Shown: positions 8,858 to 18,315 of the stretch, piece after piece
Layout: every line of letters starts with the position of its first letter
Position numbering within the stretch: position 1 is the first letter of the stretch
Assembly (NCBI GenBank): GCA_003352285.1
Contig: QQVN01000003.1
Span: 186,001 to 250,000, forward strand
Direction: 5' to 3'
Source: Thermoproteota archaeon
Lineage (GTDB): Archaea > Thermoproteota > Nitrososphaeria > Nitrososphaerales > Nitrosopumilaceae
DNA: 64,000 nucleotides
Notes under the pieces: generated by a model
What the model was told of the DNA's origin: nothing
The model's database searches: none
What the model saw: only the letters and a program-made list of their open reading frames with translations
Position numbers and translations under genes: made by a program

Positions 8858-9476
8858 TCTCCTTCATCTGATCCAAATTTCCGTAAAATTCATCGACAAA
8901 AGATGCAAACTGATGAATTGGCACTATTGGAACTTTTTTGATAAAGTCTACTCTGTCTTGATACAATGTCACAATGACTGGTACTGCAATAGCTCCAGGA
9001 GTTTTTGCAATGTAGTGCTTTGTCCTATCAATTTGCTTTTGGACTACTGTCTGCATTGCAGAAAAGCTGGTTTTCTTCCAATGTTTACAATCAATTAACA
9101 TCGCAAGGCCCATCTTGATACCTATGATGTCTATCTCCATTCGTGGCTTTGTCAAAACTAAATTTTGTACTACTGCAAAGTCATTAATGCGTAAAATTTC
9201 TCCAACAAGACCCTCAAAATCCTTCCAATCTATCTTCTCAGATACTTCTTCTATTGTTGCCCCTTTCTCAAGAGTCATTAACGCAAATTTTAGTTTGTCA
9301 CCTTTAGCAAAAAAATACATACCGTCTTTTTTTGCACCGATCTGATTTTTAGCTAAATCCTCTAGAATTCTTTCTGCAGTATTGGTATCTGTTTTTGCCA
9401 CCATGGAAAAATCCTTTACTGAAATTCCATCTTGTATGATTCCACTAATCCCATTGAGTAATGTTTTCAACTGCAA
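8847..9476 (-). CDS. Restriction-endonuclease-like (Mrr/PD-(D/E)XK) protein with N-terminal helical domain
   Basis: 209 residues. The N-terminal about 80 residues look like a winged-helix domain. Residues 85-150 resemble the Mrr-type nuclease fold: GEIL with E93, then EIDIIG with D116, then LIDCKHW with D129 and K131. The motif is D-x12-D-x-K, with Asp where many relatives have Glu or Gln. It may be a DNA-repair or Holliday-junction-type nuclease rather than part of a restriction system, since no methylase or ATPase is nearby. The start is TTG; no ATG is available before an upstream in-frame stop. Confidence 0.7.
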   Translation of the reverse strand: MQLKTLLNGISGIIQDGISVKDFSMVAKTDTNTAERILEDLAKNQIGAKKDGMYFFAKGDKLKFALMTLEKGATIEEVSEKIDWKDFEGLVGEILRINDFAVVQNLVLTKPRMEIDIIGIKMGLAMLIDCKHWKKTSFSAMQTVVQKQIDRTKHYIAKTPGAIAVPVIVTLYQDRVDFIKKVPIVPIHQFASFVDEFYGNLDQMKEIKA

Positions 9477-9580
9477 TATGTTCCAAAATTCATTTTTGTT
9501 TTTTAAATCTTCAATTTCTTTAGAAATGATCTCGTGTCAATATGAAAGACCTTTAATTATGACTAATGTAATTACAACCT

Positions 9581-12064
9581 ATGAGATTTTTGCTAGTCTG
9601 TTTACTAGCAATAATTGTAATCCCTTTAAGTGCAAATTCAATTTATGCAGAACAAGGAACTTACGTAAATAAAATAAAATTCATTCAATATCTTGATGAA
9701 AATACTGCACTTGAGGAAGTAAAAAATGGCAATCTTGATTTTTACTACTACCGAATATCTTCTGACAGAATTGAAAATACCAAATCACGAGAAGGAATAA
9801 ACGTCTATGATTCTACTGGTGGTTCTTACAGTATATTGGTAAATCCTGCAGAATCTGAAAAATTCAACCCCTTTTCTATTCGTGATGTAAGGTTTGCTTT
9901 GAATTATCTCATTGATAGAAAACTTATCGTCAATGAATTAATGGGTGGTTTTGGAACTACTATGATTTCAAATTACGGACCTTTTGATACTGATTACCTA
10001 TTGATTCTGAATCAATTAGAAGAGTTTCAATTCCGTTATAACCCTTCACTTGCTGACAAAATGATATCTGACGCTTTAGAAAAAAACGGCGCAACTAAAA
10101 TTAACGGTAAATGGTTTTACGGGGAAGATCCAATAACTGTCACAATTTTCATTCGAAGTGATGATCCTGTGAGAAAATCCATAGGTGAAATCTTAGCTTC
10201 CAATCTTGAAAAGATTGGTTTTACAGTCACAAAAGATTTTGGTGATTTGAATAAAGCATTTGTTGTCGTTTATGGTTCTAATCCATCTGATCTAAAATGG
10301 AATTTGTATACTGAAGGGTGGGCTGGGCGCTCTGCCTTTGTCAGATATGACTCCCTTGGTTTGGCACAAATGTACTCCCCATGGTTCTCAAACATGCCTG
10401 GATTTAACGACCCATCATACTGGAACTACAAAAATGATTATCTTGATGGAATAACTCAAAGAATCTACACTGGAAATTTTTCTTCATCTGATGAACGAAC
10501 TAGCTTAATTCAAGAGGCGACCACTGAAGCAATAAATGAATCGGTAAGAATTTTTCTAGCAAGTAAAATTGATCAATATGTTGTAAATGAAAATGTCTTG
10601 GGAGTTGTAAATGATTTTGGAGCAGGAGTGCCAAGTCGTTTTACTGCAATAAACTCAAGATCTTCATCTGATACTCTTAACATTGGTGTAAAGCAGATTT
10701 ATCAAGGAGCATGGAACCCTGTGATGGGACTGGGTGATAGTTACAGTACTCAAATCTGGTACACTATTTTTGATCCTGCACTGTTTAAACATCCCTACAC
10801 CGGAGAAACATTCCCCATTAGATCAAATTGGAATGTTGAAACTGCAGGACCAAACGGAAAACTAAGTGTTCCATCAGAGGCAATTATTTGGAATCCTAAT
10901 ACAAAATCTTGGGTTGAAGTCAAAGACGGCACAAAAGCCACAAGTAAAGTTAGATTCGATTTGACTCTTGGTAACTGGCATCATGGTAGGCCAATGGATA
11001 TGAATGACATCTTACATTCAATTTATTTTACGTTGGAGTGGGGCTCACAAAAACAAGATGATGATAAAACTTTTGATACAGAATTTACCCCAAGAGCCGC
11101 ACAGGTGGTGAATACTCTTGTGGGAATTGTACCTGTTGATGATGATACTATTGACGTGTATGTGGATTACTGGCACTTTGATGATGCCGAGATTGCTGAC
11201 TGGGCCTCCATGTGGAGCAGTATGCCATGGGAAATTTTTGCTTCTATGGAACAGGCTGTAATGGATGGTAAAGTATCCTTTTCGCGCTCCGGGGCTGTCA
11301 GTAAAAATGTAAACTGGCTCTCTTTGATTATTCCAAAGGATTCCAATATCATTAAGGAATACTTGGAAAAATTCCGAGACTCTGACTTTATTCCAAAATC
11401 ACTTGAATCTTTTGTATCTGATGGAAATTACTTTGAATCTAGATATGTGTCCTCGATAAACTGGATTGAAAAGTATGATCATGCTGTAATTAGCAATGGC
11501 CCATATTACCTAGAGGGCTATTCGCCTGAATCTAGAACAATTCAGGTTAATGCATTTGCTGATGAATCATATCCCTTTGGAGTCGGTTACTGGAAGGAAT
11601 TTGAGAATGTTCAATTTCCAAAGATTATAGGCGTTGATGTGCCTGATTTTGTTATAAGGGGTGAAAAATCCACATTTTCAATTCAAACAGATTCTGCCTC
11701 TCAGATCCAATTCTTCATATCTAATCCTCAAGGCCTTGTAGTCTCTGCTGGTACACTTGAAATCCCTGATAATTTAGTAAATCTTGAGTTATCTCCAGAG
11801 GATACCTCTTTGCTTGGAGTTGGTGCTAATAATATCAAATTATTTGTTATATCTGATTCTGTACTGAGACCAGATATTTTAACAACCAGCTTTTTGGCTG
11901 TAGATGATCCTGAGCAAGTAATTCCTGAAACCATTGTCGATAATAGTTTGTCTGATTCTACAATAGGTGATTCATACATCTATGTCATTTTGATTATTCC
12001 AACTATTGTCATTATCTTAATTTTATTTTTCTTTAGAGAAAAAATTAAAACTTTAAAACATTAA
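9581..12064 (+). CDS. Membrane-anchored extracytoplasmic solute-binding protein, peptide/nickel (SBP_bac_5) type
   Basis: 827 residues. A clear N-terminal signal peptide (about residues 1-23) leads into a solute-binding fold of the dipeptide/oligopeptide class, with segments such as NPFSIRDVRFALNYLIDR and WHHGRPMDMNDILHSIYF that match SBP_bac_5 proteins. One C-terminal helix followed by basic residues (residues about 795-827) anchors it in the membrane. It is larger than the usual 500-600 residues. No permease lies beside it; an Opp-type ATPase sits at 41467-42435. Substrate may be peptides or a metal chelate. Confidence 0.85.
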   Translation: MRFLLVCLLAIIVIPLSANSIYAEQGTYVNKIKFIQYLDENTALEEVKNGNLDFYYYRISSDRIENTKSREGINVYDSTGGSYSILVNPAESEKFNPFSIRDVRFALNYLIDRKLIVNELMGGFGTTMISNYGPFDTDYLLILNQLEEFQFRYNPSLADKMISDALEKNGATKINGKWFYGEDPITVTIFIRSDDPVRKSIGEILASNLEKIGFTVTKDFGDLNKAFVVVYGSNPSDLKWNLYTEGWAGRSAFVRYDSLGLAQMYSPWFSNMPGFNDPSYWNYKNDYLDGITQRIYTGNFSSSDERTSLIQEATTEAINESVRIFLASKIDQYVVNENVLGVVNDFGAGVPSRFTAINSRSSSDTLNIGVKQIYQGAWNPVMGLGDSYSTQIWYTIFDPALFKHPYTGETFPIRSNWNVETAGPNGKLSVPSEAIIWNPNTKSWVEVKDGTKATSKVRFDLTLGNWHHGRPMDMNDILHSIYFTLEWGSQKQDDDKTFDTEFTPRAAQVVNTLVGIVPVDDDTIDVYVDYWHFDDAEIADWASMWSSMPWEIFASMEQAVMDGKVSFSRSGAVSKNVNWLSLIIPKDSNIIKEYLEKFRDSDFIPKSLESFVSDGNYFESRYVSSINWIEKYDHAVISNGPYYLEGYSPESRTIQVNAFADESYPFGVGYWKEFENVQFPKIIGVDVPDFVIRGEKSTFSIQTDSASQIQFFISNPQGLVVSAGTLEIPDNLVNLELSPEDTSLLGVGANNIKLFVISDSVLRPDILTTSFLAVDDPEQVIPETIVDNSLSDSTIGDSYIYVILIIPTIVIILILFFFREKIKTLKH

Positions 12065-12066
12065 AT

Positions 12067-12726
12067 TTATTTTGTTCCCGTAATGAACAACGTTCCTAAC
12101 TCTCTTTTCCATTTCCTATTTCCTTTTACATTTTTAACATGTTTTGTTTTTACTTTAAAACCTGCATCTGAAAATAATCTTTTCCATTCTGATTCTGAAT
12201 AAAGATGCATAGTTACACCCATTTTTTTTGACCAATTTGTAGTTGCTTTATTTTCTTTGTAAAAATCCGTTCCACAAAAAAATTGTCCTCCGTCTTTAAT
12301 TATCTTGTAAATTTTCTTTAAAGCATTTTCTACTGATTCTGAATAATATAGAGATTCCATCGAAAAAACGTAATCATATTTTTCTTTTGTATTCCATGAC
12401 TCAATATCTGCTTGAATGAATTTTTCTTTATTCGATATTGATTTTAGTTTTGCATTCTCAATCATTTTTTTGCTCTTATCTATTCCAACTGCTTTTTGGC
12501 ATAATTCATTACTTGATATCTTTCTAATTACCCAACCGTTTCCACATCCAACATCTACAAAACTAAACTTTTTTTTGAATTTTATTGTATTGATAAATTT
12601 TAGAACTGTTTTTGCATGTTCCTTTTCCATTAATTCAGAGCGACCATTTTTTGCCCAATCATCAAATGTTTTTTGAATTTTGTCCAATATGTAATTTTTA
12701 GATTCATGTAATTTCAATGTAGTCAT
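12067..12726 (-). CDS. SAM-dependent methyltransferase (class I)
   Basis: 219 residues with the SAM-binding motif FVDVGCGNGW near residue 57, a following acidic residue after GIDKS, and a DYVFSMESLYY motif typical of type 11/25 methyltransferases. Substrate unknown. The gene ends 2 nt from the convergent solute-binding protein gene. Confidence 0.85.
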   Translation of the reverse strand: MTTLKLHESKNYILDKIQKTFDDWAKNGRSELMEKEHAKTVLKFINTIKFKKKFSFVDVGCGNGWVIRKISSNELCQKAVGIDKSKKMIENAKLKSISNKEKFIQADIESWNTKEKYDYVFSMESLYYSESVENALKKIYKIIKDGGQFFCGTDFYKENKATTNWSKKMGVTMHLYSESEWKRLFSDAGFKVKTKHVKNVKGNRKWKRELGTLFITGTK

Positions 12727-12798
12727 TAGTAGCTTTGATATGAACGAGTTCTACGTTTATCTTATATTCAATTTTTCAAAATTCATTTTGAAAAGAAA

Positions 12799-13017
12799 TT
12801 GCCAGATGAATCATGCAGATTGTGCGGGGGAGTACTCAATGATTGTACTCAGTGCGCTCAATGTAAGGAAGTCATTAGTATGATTTGTCGTAATTGTGGT
12901 ACAAGAACACCTGAGCAATTTCATAATTCTTGTATGTACCATATTGAAAGCATCCAGACCGACCGCGTGCCAAATACCGGTGATGGCAACTACCTTGCTG
13001 TGGTTGCCATCACATAA
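12799..13017 (+). CDS. Small multi-cysteine zinc-binding protein
   Basis: 72 residues from a TTG start. Four CxxC-like pairs (CRLCGG, CTQC-CAQC region, CRNCGT) plus a further Cys and His (SCMYH) suggest one or two zinc ribbons. No recognised catalytic domain. It stands alone between a divergent methyltransferase gene and the large secreted protein gene. Confidence 0.65.
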   Translation: MPDESCRLCGGVLNDCTQCAQCKEVISMICRNCGTRTPEQFHNSCMYHIESIQTDRVPNTGDGNYLAVVAIT

Positions 13018-13108
13018 TTTACATGAAAATTGTCTGAAATGTAAAGCAATAAGCGAGGATTATCCACAATTAGTATAATTTTATAGTATGTTTTAAGTAT
13101 GATTTGCT

Positions 13109-16102
13109 GTGTCTGAAATCGCAGTGTATCGGCACACTTCGGTCATAGTATTCTCTATTCTACTCTTAATGCCAGTCTATGCTAACGCGCAAACCTCAAA
13201 AATCAGCTTACTTGATAATTTCGGGGATTTCCAGAAAGGTGAGTCTCTCTTTATTTTTGGAAATATAGCATTAATTGATCCAGAATCTTTTCTAATTTTA
13301 CAAATAATCAACCCAAACGGAGACATTTGCCAAATTCAACAAATATCTCCATTGCCTAGTGGTGCTTTTGTAACTGATAGTATTCCATTAAAGGGAAGCA
13401 TATGTGGACTTTCTGGAGATTACACTGTCAAACTGTTTTATGGTGAAGAGATCTCCACTGCATCTTTTAGGGTTCTGACTACCGTATACAAAGAATCCTC
13501 CTCTCAAGAATATTTTGAAAACGCAAAAAATCTAATCTCTGAAAAAATTGTATCCCTAAACGAGAAAACTACTGTAAACACTTTGGTTTATAGCGAAAGG
13601 TTGAACGCAGTTTCCTTTGGTACATCCTCGCTGCAAGAATTAGAGGCACTGTATGCAGATTTATGGGTTGATTTTTTCATTGAAGATGAATTATTTGAAA
13701 TTGATCCAAAGTTTAGGCCGGTAATTACTTCATCTCTTGATGCTACTTCTTCCTTGATTGAATCTAGTAAACTATCCTTTGATCTTGCAAAAAATATAGA
13801 CAAGGATACTTTTTCTGCACTATTCTATTATGAAATCGGTGATGCAAAGACTGCAATTGAAAAAATTAAAGACGTATTTGTCTCAATACAAAACGTTGAT
13901 CCCGTAAAGATAACTCCTACAAAAATTCGAACCTTTGAGGAGTTAGAAGAGACTCTTCTGAATCTCATGAAGAAGACTGGTTCTATTATGAATCGTAATG
14001 TCAAAGAAGAGATTGCATTCATCTTTGCAAGAGGTACTGCCCCTGTTTATGCTACTGAATTAAATGACTTGCTTGACTTGTTATCTGAATCAAGATATCT
14101 AGATGTTATCTCAAGAAAGGATAACTCTCTTTACAGATTAGTAAATTCAAACTGGGAAAATACTCGAGAATCCCTACTAGATAAAGAAACAATTGAGGAA
14201 CTTCTAGAATCAAAAGAGCGGGTAGGAAAACTATATTCTGCATCCCTCCTTTTGCGAGACTTGGAAAATGTTGATCGATTTATCACATCTGACGTTGATA
14301 ATAACTCAGAGCTGGCAAATTTGATTATGCCTTCTTGGGATGATCTCCAATCACGACTGGAGCTTGCATCTTCAGTTGATGATATTCTTGATTCAAGAAC
14401 AGATATTGAGGATATGAAGAACGTAATTGACATCTCCTCCAGAATTTCCAAGGCCGTGGAAATCTCAAATGAGAGCCAAATTGACTCTGCAATGACAGCA
14501 GGTTGGAAATCTCTTCTAGAAGAGGTACAAAATGCAAGCTCTGTTGATGAGATTTTAGATATCGTATCTGAATTTGATTCCTCAATTAACGAGTTAAGAG
14601 AAAAAAGAAACCCACTAAACATTTTGAAATTTCAATATGAGACAATGAGAACTAAGGCAGAACTACAGGCCGATACAAAGAATCTCTATTTGATTGATAA
14701 TGCATTAAAAATACTAGATACAGCTCAGAAGCTTGAAGATGGAAATCCAACAGTAAGCAAAATTGATAGAATTGAGGTGTTACTTGCTTGGGTAAGTGCA
14801 AAGGCACCAGAAATTAAAAATGAACTTGATTCATACTCTAAAGATGCATACAAAGTTAGGGCCTCTGACATTTTACAGAGAGCAAAATCAATTGAAAATC
14901 TTGTTGACCTAAGCTTGAGAAAAAACAGATTCCTTCCTGGTTACACTGATTTCACTGATTCAATGAATGAACGAATTGATGTGGCAAGAAATCTTGTAGT
15001 AAAAAATGATTTAGATGCAGCTGATAACATGGTTCGAGAATTGTTTGAAGAGTGGCGACAGGTATCTGAGGCATATGCTGATGATCCTTTTGGTTCTGAT
15101 GTTGGATACAGCAAAGATGAATTACGGCGTATAGAGTTCAGGGAGAAGTTAGATTCCTATTCCCAAGTCGTTGCCAATTTTTACAATGCTGATTTTGATA
15201 AGCGTTCATCTGAGTACAATAGGATGACTGATGATGCATACGATCTATTAGAGCATGGAAACTTTGTTGATGCAGAGACCAAGATTAACGAGATAGGCAA
15301 TTACCTGAGTGAGTACTTGGCACTAAACAATGACAAGATAATTTATGACATATCCTATGATCCTGAACAAGACATTTGGGTGATGTCTGGATTTGTAGAC
15401 AAACCAATCTTTGATAGAAGGGAGAATCTATATCTCACAGTTTACGAGATGGATGGGACAACCCATAGCAATCTAAAGTTCACTGATACAAAGGAAGGCG
15501 TATTTTTCACACAATGGGAGGCTCCAGTAGAACCTGGATTATACGTTGTCATGCTTCAGTATCAAAATCAAAAGGCATCTCAAATTGTTAATGTAGAAGA
15601 GAAAGTTGACCGCAAGTATTCCTCTCAAGACCTTGATATGGTAGAATTAGCTAGAGAATTTGAAGAACTACAATCCTTTGTTGAAAGATTTGGTGGTGAT
15701 AACTATGCTGCCAATAACCAAAGATTTGCATCTGTAATTAATGACATTGAGCTTGCCCTCAAGGAAAAGAATCCTGAAAAGACAAGTGATAAACTCTCAG
15801 AACTAAATCGATTAATTGAGAGATACTTACCATCACGATCCCGCTCAGCTGTAATTGAGGTACAGTATGAAGACAACAAACTATTGCTCTCTGGAGCTGT
15901 TCAAAAGACACTGTCTTTTAGTGAAGATCTCTTTGTTGATATCTTCAATCAGAAAGGAGAGCGTGTTTATGAAGTTGGATTGAAGGATACTTCCTCTGGT
16001 CACTTTAATGAAGTGTTATCAAAACCATTCTCCTCTGGAACATATGTTGCACAACTAGAATATCATGATCTGATTGTTAATGACTTTTTTGTCATACCAT
16101 AA
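13109..16102 (+). CDS. Large secreted/cell-surface protein with helical core and three beta-sandwich-like domains
   Basis: 997 residues from a GTG start. A signal peptide covers about residues 1-28 (ending YANAQ). An N-terminal beta-rich domain (about 30-125) is followed by a long, charged, mostly helical region (about 130-740). Two further beta-rich domains (about 745-850 and 905-997) are similar to each other, with matching features such as LYLTVYEMDG / LFVDIFNQKG and GLYVVMLQY / GTYVAQLEY. The N-terminal domain has the same layout (LILQIINPNG, DYTVKLFYG). No PEFG tail or membrane anchor is seen at the end. Probably extracellular; function unknown. Confidence 0.75.
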   Translation: MSEIAVYRHTSVIVFSILLLMPVYANAQTSKISLLDNFGDFQKGESLFIFGNIALIDPESFLILQIINPNGDICQIQQISPLPSGAFVTDSIPLKGSICGLSGDYTVKLFYGEEISTASFRVLTTVYKESSSQEYFENAKNLISEKIVSLNEKTTVNTLVYSERLNAVSFGTSSLQELEALYADLWVDFFIEDELFEIDPKFRPVITSSLDATSSLIESSKLSFDLAKNIDKDTFSALFYYEIGDAKTAIEKIKDVFVSIQNVDPVKITPTKIRTFEELEETLLNLMKKTGSIMNRNVKEEIAFIFARGTAPVYATELNDLLDLLSESRYLDVISRKDNSLYRLVNSNWENTRESLLDKETIEELLESKERVGKLYSASLLLRDLENVDRFITSDVDNNSELANLIMPSWDDLQSRLELASSVDDILDSRTDIEDMKNVIDISSRISKAVEISNESQIDSAMTAGWKSLLEEVQNASSVDEILDIVSEFDSSINELREKRNPLNILKFQYETMRTKAELQADTKNLYLIDNALKILDTAQKLEDGNPTVSKIDRIEVLLAWVSAKAPEIKNELDSYSKDAYKVRASDILQRAKSIENLVDLSLRKNRFLPGYTDFTDSMNERIDVARNLVVKNDLDAADNMVRELFEEWRQVSEAYADDPFGSDVGYSKDELRRIEFREKLDSYSQVVANFYNADFDKRSSEYNRMTDDAYDLLEHGNFVDAETKINEIGNYLSEYLALNNDKIIYDISYDPEQDIWVMSGFVDKPIFDRRENLYLTVYEMDGTTHSNLKFTDTKEGVFFTQWEAPVEPGLYVVMLQYQNQKASQIVNVEEKVDRKYSSQDLDMVELAREFEELQSFVERFGGDNYAANNQRFASVINDIELALKEKNPEKTSDKLSELNRLIERYLPSRSRSAVIEVQYEDNKLLLSGAVQKTLSFSEDLFVDIFNQKGERVYEVGLKDTSSGHFNEVLSKPFSSGTYVAQLEYHDLIVNDFFVIP

Positions 16103-16107
16103 TTGAT

Positions 16108-16482
16108 TCATGGTCCACTTTTTGTTTCAATTTTTTCAACTAATGCTTCAATAGGAAATCCTTTTTGTACAATTTCAATTTTATCCTTGAAATTGTGAAA
16201 CACAGACTTTAACTTCTCTGCTTCATATGCTGAAATAATTAGAATACTTTGATTCGGTTCTGTTGAAAGAATTTGTTTTACGACTTCGTCTCCATTTTTT
16301 TGCGGCATACTATAATCTAGAATCACTGCATCAAACTTTCTATTTTGAATCCAATTGGTCTTGAATTTTGTTATGCATTCATTACCGTCATTTGTTGTGG
16401 TAACCGTATGACCCCTTTTTGAAAAAGCATCTGCATAAATTTTTCTAGTAAACGAATTATCATCTGCTATTAAAATAAGCAT
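16108..16482 (-). CDS. Stand-alone response regulator (CheY-like receiver)
   Basis: 124 residues, a single receiver domain with no output domain. Acidic pocket D7-D8, phospho-acceptor D56 in VILDYSMP, and conserved K107 in IVQKGFP are all present. It is similar in layout to the other single-domain receiver at 50474-50854. No kinase lies next to it. Confidence 0.9.
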   Translation of the reverse strand: MLILIADDNSFTRKIYADAFSKRGHTVTTTNDGNECITKFKTNWIQNRKFDAVILDYSMPQKNGDEVVKQILSTEPNQSILIISAYEAEKLKSVFHNFKDKIEIVQKGFPIEALVEKIETKSGP

Positions 16483-16493
16483 AATACCAGTAA

Positions 16494-16513
16494 CATAGTA
16501 TTACAATATTATG
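16494..16513. promoter_or_regulatory. Imperfect dyad upstream of receiver gene
   Basis: A 20-nt near-palindrome (16 of 20 positions symmetric; arms CATA-n-TATT and AATA-n-TATG) lies 12-31 nt upstream of the start of the receiver gene, over the expected promoter. It could be an operator or merely an AT-rich chance dyad. Confidence 0.25.
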
Positions 16514-16600
16514 CTTGGATGTTTATCTCAAACAAACGAATTGGTATATGTCATATTGTTTTAGCAATACTGGGCTTATCCGGTCCATGTTTTCATGAAA

Positions 16601-16620
16601 TTCAAGGATAAATCCTTGAA
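16601..16620 (-). terminator. Hairpin just downstream of the geranylgeranyl-reductase-family gene
   Basis: A perfect 8-bp stem TTCAAGGA / TCCTTGAA with a TAAA loop lies 5 nt after the stop codon of the minus-strand flavoprotein gene. A run of five T follows on the plus strand and only three T on the minus strand. It could end transcription or protect the mRNA end. Confidence 0.4.
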
Positions 16621-16624
16621 TTTT

Positions 16625-17905
16625 TCATCTTTTGACCACATCTTTTACCATGTTGAAAAGCTGTCTTACGGCAATCTTTGGATGGTGTGTGGCAAGCCTT
16701 ACAACATTTGAGAGGCCAAAATCTGCTTTAATAAAGTCCAAAAATTCTTCGGCAGACAATTCCTTGATGATGTCTAATTCTTTATCCCACTCTTTATCTG
16801 ATAATCCAATCCACCTTGCTTGGACCTTTCCAGCTGATGTAATCTTTGACTGGATGGCTTCTTTCCAAACCTCTTCATATTCTCGCAAATTTTTTTCCGA
16901 TGTATCGTTTGATCCTATTGCTTTTGCTGCTACTTGTCCAGCTACTCGACCAAATCTAATCGCATATCTAATTCCTTCAAGTACCAGTGGATTTGCTTGA
17001 CCTGCAGAATCTCCAACTAAAATCAAATTATCATAAACAGTCTTACGGGTTAATCCATCATTAGGAATTAAGCCGTAATGGAATTCTATCTTGTCTATCT
17101 TGCCTAGTTCTTTGATTGGACCTAATTTTTTTTCAATTATTTCATTCAATCTTTCTGTCGGGTCCACCGCAGATTCTGGTTTTCCAATGCCTACTCCTAT
17201 CCTGACTTTTTTTCCACCAACAGGAAAAATCCATGCATAACCTGCAGGAGAATATTCCTGACCTACCATCAACCACCATGTGTCTTGGACTACCTTCTCT
17301 GCATTTACTTCGTATTCTGCCCCTACCCCAAATCGCTTCCATTTTGTTGTGTATCCTAGGGACTTCGCAACAACTGTTCCAAACCCGCTTGCATCAATGA
17401 ACACCTTTCCATAAAACACAACATCTCCATCTGGAGACGATGCTCTCACCCCGATAATTCTTCCATCTGAATCCTTTATTGCATCAATCACATTTGTTTT
17501 TGTAAATAATTCAGTTCCTTCACTTTGGGCCTGTTCTACTAACCAGCGATATGTCTTTCTAACGTCTAAGACTGCAGCCCTTGGAGTATCATCTGAAATA
17601 GTAACAACATTGTTTGGAGAACAGAATGAAAAATTCTTTATTGGATTATAGCAATCTTCTGGAACTCCAAAAGAGTCCATATCTTTAATCCATGTGACTC
17701 CACTAGTTCTCACCGATTGGGAAACCACATCTTCTTTTTCTAATAGTGCAACTTTACATGAATTCTTTGAAGCCATGTATGCAGATGATGAACCCGCTGG
17801 ACCTGCACCGACGACTACAACATCATAATGAAACTCTTTTGTCACTTTGAAGTTGATTTTAAACCAAAATAATAATTTTGAGGGTTTTTTAGGCATGAAT
17901 TCCAT
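16625..17905 (-). CDS. Geranylgeranyl reductase family FAD-dependent oxidoreductase
   Basis: 426 residues. The FAD-binding VVVVGAGPAGSSSA motif is near residue 30, and GDSAGQANPLVLEGIRYA near the middle to end matches the second FAD motif of geranylgeranyl reductases. In archaea these enzymes saturate isoprenoid chains of membrane lipids or quinones. The first 20 residues before the FAD domain are atypical, and an internal GTG at 17843-17845 could be the real start; with the ATG at 17905 only 8 nt separate it from the divergent neighbour's start. Confidence 0.87.
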   Translation of the reverse strand: MEFMPKKPSKLLFWFKINFKVTKEFHYDVVVVGAGPAGSSSAYMASKNSCKVALLEKEDVVSQSVRTSGVTWIKDMDSFGVPEDCYNPIKNFSFCSPNNVVTISDDTPRAAVLDVRKTYRWLVEQAQSEGTELFTKTNVIDAIKDSDGRIIGVRASSPDGDVVFYGKVFIDASGFGTVVAKSLGYTTKWKRFGVGAEYEVNAEKVVQDTWWLMVGQEYSPAGYAWIFPVGGKKVRIGVGIGKPESAVDPTERLNEIIEKKLGPIKELGKIDKIEFHYGLIPNDGLTRKTVYDNLILVGDSAGQANPLVLEGIRYAIRFGRVAGQVAAKAIGSNDTSEKNLREYEEVWKEAIQSKITSAGKVQARWIGLSDKEWDKELDIIKELSAEEFLDFIKADFGLSNVVRLATHHPKIAVRQLFNMVKDVVKR

Positions 17906-17913
17906 CCTATTTC

Positions 17914-18315
17914 ATGAGTACCTTTGAGAATTTTTCACAGGAAAACTATGATCGTCTGAAAATTTTCCTCATCTCGAATTTTAGCCTGATCTTTCAACCT
18001 GGTGATTCTCCAGGTGTGGATGAATCATTTGAAATAACTACAAACTCTGGTAAGGTTATTGGGAGTTATGGGAACAATGTCATTACTATGATGCATCAAA
18101 ACTCTGAAACCGAACATCAAAAAATCATTAAACAAATTCAAGATGAATTTCCTCACTCCAAAAAAATTCAAGAAAAAAATTCTGATTCCCCTGTTGATGA
18201 AAAGGCTACTTTCGATTATGCATCTATCTCAAAAAAATTCTATGATCATATCATGTCGTGTGATGAATGTCGAAATAAATTTGAATATATATGGAAACAT
18301 GCTAAGTTCTCATAG
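17914..18315 (+). CDS. Hypothetical protein with C-terminal CxxC motif
   Basis: 133 residues, soluble, no recognised family. The C-terminal part carries HIMSCDECRNKF, a CxxC arrangement preceded by His that could bind a metal, similar in look to zinc-finger anti-sigma segments. The start lies 8 nt from the annotated start of the divergent flavoprotein gene. The end overlaps the convergent TPR gene by 6 nt. Confidence 0.65.
   Translation: MSTFENFSQENYDRLKIFLISNFSLIFQPGDSPGVDESFEITTNSGKVIGSYGNNVITMMHQNSETEHQKIIKQIQDEFPHSKKIQEKNSDSPVDEKATFDYASISKKFYDHIMSCDECRNKFEYIWKHAKFS

Noticed and set aside
12896-13078. Plus-strand frame overlapping the small zinc protein at 12799
   Set aside because: The cysteine-rich frame at 12799-13017 is more convincing; the other frame has only a chance CLKC.
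14131-14622. Ser/Phe-rich open frames antisense to the large secreted protein gene
   Set aside because: Low-complexity shadow frames inside a clear 997-codon gene; no domain or start context.
16524-16577. 17-codon ORF starting ATGCTTGGATG between the receiver and flavoprotein genes
   Set aside because: Too short, no ribosome-binding site, composition not gene-like.
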